Assembly (NCBI RefSeq): GCF_010747475.1
Contig: NZ_VSLZ01000001.1
Location: forward strand, 1,178,001 to 1,242,000
Source of the DNA: Halorussus sp. MSC15.2
GTDB lineage: Archaea > Halobacteriota > Halobacteria > Halobacteriales > Haladaptataceae
DNA length: 64,000 nucleotides
Direction: 5' to 3'
The number at the start of each line of letters is the position of its first letter. Positions within the stretch are counted from its first letter, which is position 1. Shown one piece after another: positions 19,913-28,645 of the stretch. The notes beneath the pieces were generated by a model, which was not told where the DNA came from, made no database searches, and saw only the letters and a list, made by a program, of their open reading frames with translations. The translations under genes and the position numbers were made by a program.

Positions 19913-20145
19913 AGCCGTCTCGGGTGTTGTGCGGAGTCACTGCTGCGGTAGTCGCGGTGACGATACGGGTTGGCGACCGGGGCGAACGCCGGTCGGAGAA
20001 GTTAGCGGGTCATCGGTCGTTCCGTTGCCCGAACGTGTCACCCCGGCGTAATAACTGTACCGCTCGCCGGGACCGACGGCCGGGTTGCGTGCGAGCGGTG
20101 CCCGACGAACCGGGGTCGGGCGGTCGAACCGACGCGGCGACGCAA

Positions 20146-20155
20146 GCTTATTTGA
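20146..20155 (+). promoter_or_regulatory. TATA-like box of the SBDS gene
   Basis: GCTTATTTGA lies about 28 bases before the ATG at 20179, which fits leaderless transcription. Confidence 0.5.
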
Positions 20156-20178
20156 GACGGGGGACACTACCGTACGGT

Positions 20179-20904
20179 ATGATATCACTCGAAGAGGCGG
20201 TGACTGCCCGCCTCGAATCCCACGGCGAGCGGTTCGAGGTGCTGGTAGACCCCGACGCAGCGCTCGAAATCAAGCGCGGCGAGTTCGACGGCGAACTGGA
20301 GGACGTCATCGCGGCCGAAGACGTGTTCGAGGACGCGAGTCGCGGCGACCGACCCGCCGAGAGCGCACTCGAGGAGGTGTTCGGCACGACCGACCCGCTG
20401 GAGATAATCCCGCAGGTCATCCGCGACGGCGAGATTCAGATAACGGCCGAGCAGCGCCGTGAGATGCAGGAACAGAAGTACAAGCAACTGGTCAATCGCA
20501 TCACGCGCAACGCGGTCAACCCCCAGATGGACGACGCGCCCCACCCGCCCGAGCGCATCGAGTCCGCGCTGGAGGAGACCGACTTCCGCGTGGACCCGAT
20601 GGAACCCGTCGGGACGCAGGTGGACGACGCGCTCGACGCGCTCAAGCCGGTCATCCCCATCCGGTTCGACGAGGTGACCGTCGCGGTGCAGGTGCCCGCC
20701 GACTACGCCGGGAGCGCGCAGGCCAAGATTCGGCAGTTCGGCGAACTCGAACGCGAGGAGTGGCAGAACGACGGCGGTTGGGTCGGCGTCCTCACCTTCC
20801 CCGCCGGGATGCAGAACGAGTTCTACGACCTCGTGAACGAACACACGAGCGGCGAGGCCGAGACCCGAATCATCAAGGACGAGGACGAGATTCAGACGCG
20901 CTGA
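20179..20904 (+). CDS. Ribosome maturation protein SBDS
   Basis: A 241-residue archaeal SBDS (Shwachman-Bodian-Diamond syndrome) protein. In eukaryotes, SBDS works with EFL1 to release eIF6 from the 60S subunit; archaeal members are thought to have a similar role in large-subunit maturation. The three domains are visible: the N-terminal FYSH domain starts ISLEEAVTARLESHGERFEV, the helical middle has QKYKQLVNRITRNAVNPQ, and the C-terminal ferredoxin-like domain has IPIRFDEVTVAVQVPADY. A start at 20179 agrees with the TATA-like box. Confidence 0.93.
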   Translation: MISLEEAVTARLESHGERFEVLVDPDAALEIKRGEFDGELEDVIAAEDVFEDASRGDRPAESALEEVFGTTDPLEIIPQVIRDGEIQITAEQRREMQEQKYKQLVNRITRNAVNPQMDDAPHPPERIESALEETDFRVDPMEPVGTQVDDALDALKPVIPIRFDEVTVAVQVPADYAGSAQAKIRQFGELEREEWQNDGGWVGVLTFPAGMQNEFYDLVNEHTSGEAETRIIKDEDEIQTR

Positions 20905-20961
20905 CTGCGACTTGCTCTATCTGCCGGTAGAACGTTTCCGAGAAGAAGACCGATTCGCCGA

Positions 20962-21282
20962 CTATCCCTTTCTGAAGCCGACCAAGAAGCCGCCGGTGAA
21001 TCCGGCACCGACCGACAGCGTCGAGAGGATGGTCGTCACCCACGACGGGGGAACGCCTGTCTCGGCGGTTTCGCCAGCCTGAAGCACGCCTGCGGTGAGT
21101 CGATTCCAATCGACGGTCAGGATTCCTCTCGATTCGAGGAACTTGAAGAGGGCCAGTTCGATACCGACGAGGATGGCGATGAGCTTTGCCACCTTCTTGG
21201 CGGCGAAACCGATGACGCCGCCGACGACGGCTCCGGACCCGAATTCGAGTCCGAGTTGTTGGGGGTCTATTTCGAGGGGCAT
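20962..21282 (-). CDS. FUN14 domain membrane protein
   Basis: A 106-residue membrane protein of the FUN14 family. Residues 15-40 form a glycine-rich helix (GSGAVVGGVIGFAAKKVAKL) typical of the family, followed by a second hydrophobic segment (LIAILVGIELALFKFLE) and a C-terminal one near residue 90 (GAGFTGGFLVGFRKG). Archaeal FUN14 proteins have no proven role; the eukaryotic homologue FUNDC1 is a mitochondrial outer-membrane mitophagy receptor. It ends 57 bases from the end of SBDS on the opposite strand. Confidence 0.82.
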   Translation of the reverse strand: MPLEIDPQQLGLEFGSGAVVGGVIGFAAKKVAKLIAILVGIELALFKFLESRGILTVDWNRLTAGVLQAGETAETGVPPSWVTTILSTLSVGAGFTGGFLVGFRKG

Positions 21283-21497
21283 ACGACCTATCCCTCATCG
21301 ATGGAATAAGGTTCTTGTGGTAAGTGGGCCGGGTCGTTGAACCGAACCGTGTCCGCCGTTCATTACACGTCCCGCAGCGTCGTCCGCCGCGGTCGCCCCC
21401 GTCGTATCATTGAAAAGGGACGGGACCGTAGACCGACCTATGGGCACCGTGGGTGCGGAAACCGAGGTGAAGGCCCGGCGAGGCTAGCGTCGTCGGG

Positions 21498-21854
21498 GTG
21501 GACATCAGCGGCCGCCACGAGGAGTCCGGCGAGTACCTCATGGTGGCGGCGGCGGTCCACGCCAGCGTCGGCACGACACGCCTCCGCAACGTCGAGGGGA
21601 TGGGGTTCGCCACGAGTCGGAATCCGCCGACGTTCGAGGACGCCGCCACCGTCGTCGCCGACGCGGTGGCCGAACTGCCCGAACCGCCGGACGGTCCGGT
21701 GGTGGCCGAGCGAGGCGAGTTCTACGAGGAACCCGACGTGAAAGTCGAGCAGTACCTCGGCCCGAGTTTCAAGTACGTCGAGAGTATAGCCGAACGAAAG
21801 ACCGTGCAGACCGCACACCACGCCGCGTACGCCGCCCGAAAACTGTTCCTATGA
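21498..21854 (+). CDS. DUF2209 family protein
   Basis: A 118-residue archaeal protein of the DUF2209 type, with DISGRHEESGEYLMVAAAV at the N-terminus and YLGPSFKYVESIAERKTVQT near the C-terminus. The VGVD-like start looks like a ribonuclease-H-type first strand, although I cannot assign activity. The start is uncertain. The only in-frame start after the upstream stop is the GTG at 21498, but family conservation seems to begin a few codons earlier (SVVGVD). A well-placed ATG at 21440 is one base out of frame, so a one-base gain between 21440 and 21498 is possible. The stop overlaps the hflX start (ATGA), so the pair is translationally coupled. Confidence 0.75.
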   Translation: MDISGRHEESGEYLMVAAAVHASVGTTRLRNVEGMGFATSRNPPTFEDAATVVADAVAELPEPPDGPVVAERGEFYEEPDVKVEQYLGPSFKYVESIAERKTVQTAHHAAYAARKLFL

Positions 21855-23145
21855 AAGCGATAATCGCAAAGCGAGTCGATTCAGGCACACCAGACACCGA
21901 AGAGATACGCGACCTCGCCCGCGCGCGAGCTACGAGGTCGCGGCCGAGTTCACCCAGTCGCGCAAGGAGGACCCGGCGCTACAGGTCGGCGAGGGGAAGG
22001 CCGACGAAATCGGTCGCGCGGTCGCCGAGACCGGAGCCGGAATCGTCATCTTCGACAACGAACTCGGCCCGTACCAGACGTACAACCTCGGCCAGCGCGT
22101 CCCCGAGGACACCAGAGTCATCGACCGGTTCCGACTCATCCTCGAAATCTTCGGTCAGCGCGCGCAGACCCGGAAGGCCCAGCTACAGGTCGAGTTGGCG
22201 GAGTTACGCTACGAACTCCCGCGCGCGGAGGCCAAGACTAGCCTCGCCAAGCGCGACGAGCGGCCGGGGTTCATGGGGCTTGGCGAGTACGACGAGAGCC
22301 GCGAGCAGGACATCAAGGACCAGATTTCCCGCATCAAAGACGAGTTGGACTCTATCGCCCGGACCGAGGCCGACCGCCGGGACCGCCGCCGGGAGTCCGG
22401 GTTCGACCTCGTGGCGATGGCCGGCTACACCAACGCCGGGAAGTCCACGCTGATGCAGAGCCTCGCGGCCGACCTCGAACTCGGCGAGAACGAGGAGTTA
22501 CACCCCGACCTCGACACCACCGCGGAGGCCCAAGACCGCCTGTTCACCACGCTGGGCACGACGACCCGGAAGATGGACATGGACCGCCGGGACGTGCTGT
22601 TGACCGACACGGTCGGGTTCATCAGCGACCTGCCACACTGGCTGGTCGAGTCGTTCAAGTCCACCCTCGACGCGGTGTACTACGCCGACCTCGTGTTGCT
22701 CGTGGTGGACGTGAGCGAACCCATCGAGGAGATACGCGAGAAACTCGTCACCTGCCACGACACGCTCTACGAGCGCAACGAGGCACCCATCGTGACGGTG
22801 TTGAACAAGATAGACGCGGTGAGCGAGGACGAACTCGCCGAGAAGACCGAGGCGCTCTCTGCGCTCGCGCCCGACCCCATCGCCGTCTCGGGCAAGGAGC
22901 AGACCAATCTAGTGGGTCTGCGCGAACGCATCGACGCCGAACTCCCCGATTGGGAGCGCGAGAAACTGGTCCTCCCGATGACCGACGACACCATGAGCGT
23001 CGTCTCGTGGGTCCACGACCACGCGCGGGTCAACGACGTGACCTACGCCAACGACGAGGTGGTCGTGGACTTCGAGGCCCGGCCCGCCATCGTCGAGCAG
23101 TCCCGCGCCAAGGCGGGCGACCTGACCAGCGCACCGTCGGCGTAA
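21851..23145 (+). pseudogene. hflX: GTPase HflX, frameshifted near its N-terminus
   Basis: HflX is a ribosome-associated GTPase of the Obg-HflX family that rescues or splits stalled ribosomes. Reading starts MKAIIAKRVDSGTPDTEEIR, and the frame breaks at about 21924 after DLARA. The conserved N-terminal domain continues one frame lower (YEVAAEFTQSRKEDP, QVGEGKADEIG) and runs open to 23145. The G-domain is complete: G1 GYTNAGKST, G3 DTVGF and G4 NKID. One missing base in the GCGCGCG run at 21920-21928 would restore about 431 residues. Everything else is intact, so a sequencing error is likely. Confidence 0.9.
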
Positions 23146-23322
23146 TTCGTTTCAACTCTCGTTACTGCTCGGTCTACTTCCGGTGTGGTCGATTATCCCG
23201 ACGGCCGAATCCGAAGTCCCGCGAATAACAAAGTAGCCCCGACCGTCAGACCAGTACGACAGGTGGCCAGCGCGACCGACCGGCGGGAGCGCCGACGCCC
23301 AACGTTCCCGGTCTCACAGACG

Positions 23323-23736
23323 ATGGCCCGCAAACGAACCCACACGCGTGTGGCGTGGTACAAGGTGTACCTCGCACTGACCGCGTTCTCCACCGGCCTG
23401 CTCGGACTGGTTCTATACGACGTGCCGCCGTTCGGGGGCCTGACGCCCGTCGCCGTCAGCGCGCTCATCGTCGCCCTATTCGCGGTGGCGAGCGTCGGTT
23501 ACTGGTACGACGTGTCGCGCGGACGTCGGTCCGAGGAGACGCCGCCGAACTTCCTGCGGACGCTCGACGAGGAGGTGGACTACCGCGAGGAGGAGGACCG
23601 CGGTGAGGAGAGCGAGGAGGGGAACGGCGACGGACGCGGACCGAACGACGCTGACGGGTCGAACCCCGACGGCGGCGAAACTGACGGCGACGCTGACGAG
23701 TCGAACCCGGACGCCAACCAGACCGACGGTGACTGA
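23323..23736 (+). CDS. Two-helix membrane protein with acidic tail
   Basis: A 137-residue protein with two transmembrane segments at about residues 13-33 (YLALTAFSTGLLGLVLYDV) and 42-63 (VAVSALIVALFAVASVGYW). It is followed by a long, disordered, highly acidic tail rich in D, E, G and N, with repeats such as ESNPDANQTDGD. The ATG at 23323 begins MARKRTHTRVAWYKVYL, basic residues just before the first helix. The tail composition is typical of haloarchaeal surface or cytosolic linkers. No function is recognised. Confidence 0.65.
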   Translation: MARKRTHTRVAWYKVYLALTAFSTGLLGLVLYDVPPFGGLTPVAVSALIVALFAVASVGYWYDVSRGRRSEETPPNFLRTLDEEVDYREEEDRGEESEEGNGDGRGPNDADGSNPDGGETDGDADESNPDANQTDGD

Positions 23737-23775
23737 AGCGGAACGACCGGCCGCGACGACCCGGCCGCCGGGCGA

Positions 23776-24288
23776 CTACAGTTCGCGTTTCGTCTTCTCG
23801 ACCACTCGCACGCGGTCGATGGACGTGTCGGGGTACTGGCCGTCGTCGTCCTTCTCGGCGGCCTTCACCATGTCCCAGACCACGTTCAGGCCGGTCGTCA
23901 CCCCCTCCAGCGCCTCCATCTCGCACCCGGTCTTGCCGGTGGTCTCGACAGCGACTTCGAGGGTCACGCGGTCGGCGAACAGTTCGAAGTCGGTCTCGAC
24001 GTTCGTGATGGGAATCTGGTGGCACATCGGGATGGTCTCCCACGTGTGCTTGACCGCCTGCACCGCGCCGACGCGGGCGGTGGCCAGCACGTCGCCCTTG
24101 CTCACGTCGTTGTCGCTGATGGCCTCGACCGTCTCGGGTTGGAGGTTGATTTCGCCCGCGGCGACCGCCCGGCGCGCCGTGTCGGGCTTGTCGCCCACGT
24201 CCACCATCTGGACCTCGCCCTCGTCGTCGGTGTGGGTCAACTCCGCATCGCGGGCCTCTCCGGTCTCCTCCTCGCCGTTCTCACTCAT
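23776..24288 (-). CDS. moaC: Cyclic pyranopterin monophosphate synthase MoaC
   Basis: A 170-residue MoaC, which forms cyclic pyranopterin monophosphate in molybdenum-cofactor synthesis, acting after MoaA. Family motifs are MVDVGDKPDTARRAVA near residue 28, PMCHQIPITNV near residue 87 and GKTGCEMEALEGV near residue 117, with the DMVKAAEKD segment carrying the active-site lysine region. An N-terminal acidic extension of about 25 residues is common in haloarchaea. The ATG at 24288 overlaps the end of nnr by 8 bases, so the two are probably co-transcribed. Confidence 0.95.
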   Translation of the reverse strand: MSENGEEETGEARDAELTHTDDEGEVQMVDVGDKPDTARRAVAAGEINLQPETVEAISDNDVSKGDVLATARVGAVQAVKHTWETIPMCHQIPITNVETDFELFADRVTLEVAVETTGKTGCEMEALEGVTTGLNVVWDMVKAAEKDDDGQYPDTSIDRVRVVEKTKREL

Positions 24289-25732
24289 CGTCGTCACCCC
24301 ACAGGGCGCGAGGGAGCGCGTCGAGCAGGTCCGACGCGAGCAGGCCGTCGTGGCGCTCGTGGTCCAACAGTTCGGCCGCCCGCCCGTTGGCGTACGCGGC
24401 CATGCAGGCCGACTGGAAGGGGTCGTGGGTCGCGAGCAGGCCCGCAGTCGTGCCCGCGAGCGTGTCGCCCGTGCCGCCGACGGTCATGCCGGGCGTCCCC
24501 GCCGTCGAGACACGAGTGCGCTCGCCGTCGGTGACGATGTCGTCGCTCGCCTTCGCCAGCACGACGTGACCTAACTCCTCGGCGAACGCCTCGATTTCGT
24601 CGGCGTGGTCGCGCAGAGCGTCGGCGCTCTCGACCTCCGGACCGCCCATCTTCGCCAGTTCCTTGCGGTTCGGCGTGCAGACGAGCGTCGCGTCGGTCTC
24701 GACCTCCGGTACCACGGGGAGCGCGTCGGCGTCCACGACCGCCCGGCCCGAGAACTCGGCGAGGAACCGGTTCGCCGCCTCCAGCGTCTCGTCGGCGTTC
24801 CCGAGACCGGGACCGAGAACGACCACGTCGTCGTAGCTCTCGGCGGTGTCCACGAGGTCGGGCACCTGCTCGGGAGAGAGGTGGTCGCCGTCGTACGACT
24901 GGACGATGAGGTCCTCGGCGTACCCCTGAATCTGGGGCGCGACCGGGTCGGGCGCGGCCACGAACGAGAGGTCCGCGCCGGTCCGGAGCGCGGCCTGGGC
25001 CGCGAGCGCCGGAGCACCGGTGTACGGGCCGCCGCCCACGACGTAGGTCCGGGCGTCTTCGGCCTTCGTCCCACTGCGGACCGGAAGCAGGTCGCCCGGT
25101 CCGACGAGTCGCTCGGCGGCCGCCGGGATGCCGATGTCGGCGACCGTCACCTCGGCGTCGAGCGAGTCGAGACCGGGTTTCGCGTCGTGGAACGTGACCA
25201 CGCGGTCGGCCTCGACCGCGGTGGCTTCGGCGTCGGGTACCTCGCCGGTGTCGGCGTTCACGCCCGAGGGCACGTCAACCGAGACCACGGTCGCGTCCGC
25301 CTCGTTGATTCGCTCGGCGACGGTGGCCTCGGGTTCGCGGAGCGCGCCCGTGACGCCGGTGCCGAGCATGGCGTCCACCACCACGTCGCAGTCGGGCAGG
25401 TCGAAGTCGCGCGAGTCGCCGACCGCCTCCACGTCGTACTCGCCGCGTCGGAGGGCGTCCCAGTTCTCGCGGGCGATGTCGGTCGCTATCGTCTCCGCCC
25501 GACCGAGCAGGTGGACCGAGGTGTCGTACTCGCCCAGAAACCGGACTGCAACGAACGCGTCGCCGCCGTTGTTCCCGCGCCCGGCGACGACCGCCACGCG
25601 CGCTCCGGGGTCGGCGACCGCTCGCACCTCTCGGGCGACCGCGTTGCCGCTGGATTCCATCAACTGCTTTCGCGGCACGCCGAGGGCGGCCGCGTTCGCG
25701 TCCACCTGCGCCATCCGGTCTGCCGAAATCAT
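24281..25732 (-). CDS. nnr: Bifunctional NAD(P)H-hydrate epimerase / ADP-dependent dehydratase
   Basis: A 483-residue repair enzyme for hydrated NAD(P)H. The N-terminal epimerase (YjeF_N) part has VVAGRGNNGGDAFVAVRFL at about residues 47-65 and DAMLGTGVTG. The C-terminal ribokinase-like dehydratase part has VVLGPGLGN, VCTPNRKELAKMGG and TPGMTVGGTGDTLAGTTAG, which holds the catalytic aspartate. The two domains are fused, as usual in prokaryotes, and the gene is intact. It starts at 25732 and runs into moaC. Confidence 0.95.
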   Translation of the reverse strand: MISADRMAQVDANAAALGVPRKQLMESSGNAVAREVRAVADPGARVAVVAGRGNNGGDAFVAVRFLGEYDTSVHLLGRAETIATDIARENWDALRRGEYDVEAVGDSRDFDLPDCDVVVDAMLGTGVTGALREPEATVAERINEADATVVSVDVPSGVNADTGEVPDAEATAVEADRVVTFHDAKPGLDSLDAEVTVADIGIPAAAERLVGPGDLLPVRSGTKAEDARTYVVGGGPYTGAPALAAQAALRTGADLSFVAAPDPVAPQIQGYAEDLIVQSYDGDHLSPEQVPDLVDTAESYDDVVVLGPGLGNADETLEAANRFLAEFSGRAVVDADALPVVPEVETDATLVCTPNRKELAKMGGPEVESADALRDHADEIEAFAEELGHVVLAKASDDIVTDGERTRVSTAGTPGMTVGGTGDTLAGTTAGLLATHDPFQSACMAAYANGRAAELLDHERHDGLLASDLLDALPRALWGDDDE

Positions 25733-25953
25733 ATCGGGGCGTTGGTCGGCGAGCGCGTTAAGTCCTATCGTCGGCGCGCGCCGCCGGTCGCTCGGAGGCG
25801 AACGCCCACCGTACTCGACGCAGGCCGGGCGAAGTTCGAGGGCGTCGGCGAACGCAACACTACCGAGATACCAATCTACAGATTTTTATGAGGGATACAG
25901 AGATTTCTATAAGAATTGAACACCTGTCCGAACTCCCGTCTTCGAAGCACCCT

Positions 25954-25979
25954 AGCCAGCACCAATAAGGCACTCGCGG
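25954..25979 (+). promoter_or_regulatory. Upstream element shared with the 33687 gene
   Basis: The string AGCCAGCACC-AA-TAAGGC starts exactly 53 bases before the ATG at 26007. The same string with TC in place of AA starts 53 bases before the ATG at 33687. Sixteen of 18 bases agree, and the following bases are similar too (CTCGCGG versus CTCTCGG). It may be a promoter with its TATA region around AATAAGG, or a shared regulator site. Confidence 0.5.
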
Positions 25980-26006
25980 GCCGTGGTTCTCACGGGGAGA
26001 GTACTG

Positions 26007-27035
26007 ATGTCCAATAACCGATACCGACAGGGAGGTCGAGAGGAGCGTCGCGACGAATCCACCCGACGAAGCGGCGACCAACGGGGCGAGGAGCGTCGAA
26101 GTCCCGAACGGGTCGAGTCCGACGTGAAACAGAAGCTTCAGGGGCAGGAGACCATCATCCCGGCCAGCGCCGAATCCGGGAGTAGCCAGTCTCAGCCCGG
26201 ACAGGCGAGTCTCCGCTACGGCGGTGACTCGCGACGCGAGGGGGGACAGACCCAACAGACGGAGATACGTAGACAGGACGTGGCCCCCGGAGGAGACCAG
26301 CAGTCCCAGCAGCGTCAGCAGTCCCAGTCTGGACGACAGCCCCAGCAGAATCGGCAGCGTCGATACGGACAACAGACCGGCCGGGGCGACAGACAGACGG
26401 GTGGCGGCGGCCAGCAGACGCGGGGAAGCGACCAGCAGACGCAGGGGAGACGCCACAGCCTCCAGTTCGGCGGCGAGGCCCGCCACGAACAGAGTCACGC
26501 GAACAACCCGCACGGCGGGGAGCAGTTCTCCGGACAGGAGCGACACTCCGGACAGGCTGGCGGGTCCCACCGCCGCGACATGCCCGCAAAGATGCCCCAG
26601 CAGCGCCCCTCGCCCCAGCAGTCTCACCAGCAGACGCCGCCCAAGCAGCCCCACCAGCAACCGAGCGAACAGCCCGAACAATCGAGCGAACAGCCCGAAC
26701 TACGGACCGCCCACCCCAGAGAGACCTACTCCCGTCGGTTAGAGGAGTCCCAGCAGCGCACCGAGCGAGGCCCCGGCGGCGAGCAGTGGGGGACCCAGTC
26801 GTCGTGGCAGGAGCGAAGCCAACTGGGGACCGAACGTCACGGGTCGCAGGGTCGGCAGTCCCGGAGCAGGGGTCAGCAGTCCCGGGGAAGCGGTCAGCAA
26901 TCTCGATACGGAAAAGGGTACCAGCGGGGTCGCGGCCGACAGCAACGGGGCCGCGGCCAGCAACAGGGCCGCGACCAGCAGCAGGAACACGGCCACCAGC
27001 AGGGCGGCGAACGAACGTCGCGTCACCAGAACTGA
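26007..27035 (+). CDS. Disordered Gln/Arg/Gly-rich protein, paralogue of the 33687 product
   Basis: A 342-residue low-complexity protein made mostly of Q, R, G, S and E, with no membrane segment or signal peptide. The only ordered-looking segment is about residues 34-55 (ERVESDVKQKLQGQETI). The C-terminus has RG repeats (QRGRGRQQRGRGQQQGRD, about 306-323), the composition of RNA-binding or condensate-forming regions. It is basic, which is unusual in an acidic haloarchaeal proteome. It shares RSPERVES (31-38) with RSPRIES, and GSHRRDMPAKMPQQR (186-200) with GSHREEGLAGRMMGQR, in the 33687 product. G/C at third codon positions and a clean start support a real gene. Function unknown. Confidence 0.7.
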   Translation: MSNNRYRQGGREERRDESTRRSGDQRGEERRSPERVESDVKQKLQGQETIIPASAESGSSQSQPGQASLRYGGDSRREGGQTQQTEIRRQDVAPGGDQQSQQRQQSQSGRQPQQNRQRRYGQQTGRGDRQTGGGGQQTRGSDQQTQGRRHSLQFGGEARHEQSHANNPHGGEQFSGQERHSGQAGGSHRRDMPAKMPQQRPSPQQSHQQTPPKQPHQQPSEQPEQSSEQPELRTAHPRETYSRRLEESQQRTERGPGGEQWGTQSSWQERSQLGTERHGSQGRQSRSRGQQSRGSGQQSRYGKGYQRGRGRQQRGRGQQQGRDQQQEHGHQQGGERTSRHQN

Positions 27036-27096
27036 GACGACGCCGCTCGCTGACTGATTCCAGCGTTTTACTACGCGGGGGGCCGTGAGTGGTAAC

Positions 27097-27691
27097 GTGT
27101 CCGAAGAATACGCACTCGAACGGACGGCCGCCCGGGAAGACGTTGCGACGCTCCTCCGCGGAATCGCCGACGGCGTCGCCGCTGGCTCGATTCGCCTCGG
27201 CGACGAGGACGCCATCTCCGTCGCGGTTCCCGACGCGGTCGAACTGGAGGTAGAGTTCGAGACCGACGACGGCCGGAGTCTGGAGGTCGAACTGGAGTGG
27301 GACGAGGAGACCGCGGTCGAAGCGTTCACCGACGAGACTCCGGCGGCGCGCCGACGAAGGTGACCATTCTATCGCGGACGCTGCCGACACCGGCGACGGA
27401 GACGACTCGTCTCCTGACACCGATGCCGCTACCGCCGACGCCGATACCGCCATCGACGACGGAGACGAGACCGTCGAACTCCCGGTCGGGTCGGCCGAAC
27501 CTCGGGAGAGTCTCGCCCGGTTCGAGGTGTTCGCCGACCGGGCGGACGAGTGGCGCTGGCGGTTGGTCCACCGGAACGGCAACGTCATCGCCACGAGCGG
27601 CGAAGGGTACACCCGCAAGCACAACGCTCTGAAGGGTCTGCGGAGCGTGATGACCAACGCCGCCGACGCGGAGACGGTCGAGGAGGACTAA
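27097..27691 (+). pseudogene. Amphi-Trp domain - UPF0339 (HVO_2922-like) fusion, frameshifted
   Basis: The first part, from a GTG at 27097, is an amphi-Trp-type domain (EEYALERTAAREDVATLLRG, then VELEVEFETDDGRSLEVELEW). The frame then ends in RRRR-stop at 27363. From about 27350 the frame one base later runs open, through an acidic linker (DEGDHSIADAADTGDGDDSS), to a UPF0339/DUF1508 domain (FEVFADRADEWRWRLVHRNG, then GYTRKHNALKG) and a stop at 27691. No start codon exists in the second frame before that domain, so the two were one fused protein. Removing one base near 27349 (GCGGCGCGCC) restores about 198 residues. UPF0339 proteins are small, of unknown function. The box at about 27063-27072 supports the GTG at 27097. 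Confidence 0.8.
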
Positions 27692-28128
27692 ACCGACCCG
27701 TCGGGTTCCCAGAGGATAGCCTCGTCGTCGTCCCTGCGCCCGGATTCGACCTCGAACTCGCCGTCGAGTTCCCACTCCTCGCACCGCCAGTCGTCGGTCG
27801 CGGCCTCCCAGACGAGTGCGACGACCTCGTCCTCGCTCTCGCGGGGGTAGTAGGCCGTCACGCGCTCTTCGAGGACCGTGACCACCGCCGCGTCGAGCAG
27901 GTCGTCCGCGCAGGGGGTGTCGGCGTTCGCCACCGGAATCCGGCCGACGAGGGCGTCGTCGTCCACCATCGAGTCGCGGGTGTTCGACTGCGGATTCACG
28001 ACGGGGACGGCGACATGGAGGACGAGTTGCTCGCCGGGGTCGGTTCCCTCCCCTTCGGCCCCCTGCGGTAGCGATTCGGTCTCGGTACCTCGCACTTCGA
28101 CGCCGACTTCTGGCGTGTTCTCGCGCAT
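27688..28128 (-). CDS. Conserved haloarchaeal protein of unknown function
   Basis: A 146-residue acidic soluble protein beginning MRENTPEVGVEVRGTETE and ending AILWEPDGSV. It contains LVLHVAVPVVNPQSNTRDS, TVLEERVTAYYPRESEDEVV and WRCEEWELDGEFEV. I recognise no domain. Its stop codon overlaps the stop of the convergent amphi-Trp fusion gene by two bases (CTA/TAA at 27688-27691), so the two ends are packed tightly. No frameshift is apparent and codon use is like its neighbours. Confidence 0.6.
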   Translation of the reverse strand: MRENTPEVGVEVRGTETESLPQGAEGEGTDPGEQLVLHVAVPVVNPQSNTRDSMVDDDALVGRIPVANADTPCADDLLDAAVVTVLEERVTAYYPRESEDEVVALVWEAATDDWRCEEWELDGEFEVESGRRDDDEAILWEPDGSV

Positions 28129-28214
28129 AGCTGACCGGGAGCAGTACGCGACTGACGCGGAAAGTCGTGCTGGCCCCGCCGGGTCCGGGTTCTGACTCGG
28201 TGTCGAGGGTGCTC

Positions 28215-28511
28215 TCAGCGCCGGATGCGGAACCCCTCTTCGCCCTCGGGGGCTTCGTACTCGACTTCCACGTCGTCCACGTCGGCGGCGGGACTCCCGG
28301 TGTGACACCACACGACCATCGACTCCACCGCGTCCTCCGGCCCCTCGAAGACGGCCTCCACACGGCCGTCGCTGAGGTTCTGAACCCACCCGTCCACGCC
28401 GCGCTCTCGGGCGGCGTCGCGGGTGTTCGCCCGGTAGTAGACGCCCTGTACCTTGCCGGAGACGAAGACGTGCGCTCGGGTTCGGTCGGCGCTCTCGGAG
28501 TCGCTCGACAT
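28215..28511 (-). CDS. acyP: Acylphosphatase
   Basis: A 98-residue acylphosphatase, which hydrolyses carboxyl-phosphate bonds of small acyl phosphates. After a 13-residue acidic extension comes the signature HVFVSGKVQGVYYRANTRDA with the catalytic Arg in VQGVYYR, followed by GWVQNLSDGRVEAVFEG with the catalytic Asn. The length matches the single-domain enzyme. The cytoplasmic role of archaeal acylphosphatases is not well defined. Confidence 0.92.
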   Translation of the reverse strand: MSSDSESADRTRAHVFVSGKVQGVYYRANTRDAARERGVDGWVQNLSDGRVEAVFEGPEDAVESMVVWCHTGSPAADVDDVEVEYEAPEGEEGFRIRR

Positions 28512-28645
28512 GGTTCTACGTCCCGGTTCGACGTTCTGTCTTAAGGCGATTTGGATGGCCGACACTCGCGGCGGTACGGTGGTCGAGAGTCCGGGCACAA
28601 GATACAATGTTCAATCCCCCAAGCACTCTGTGGGGGAACTACTGC

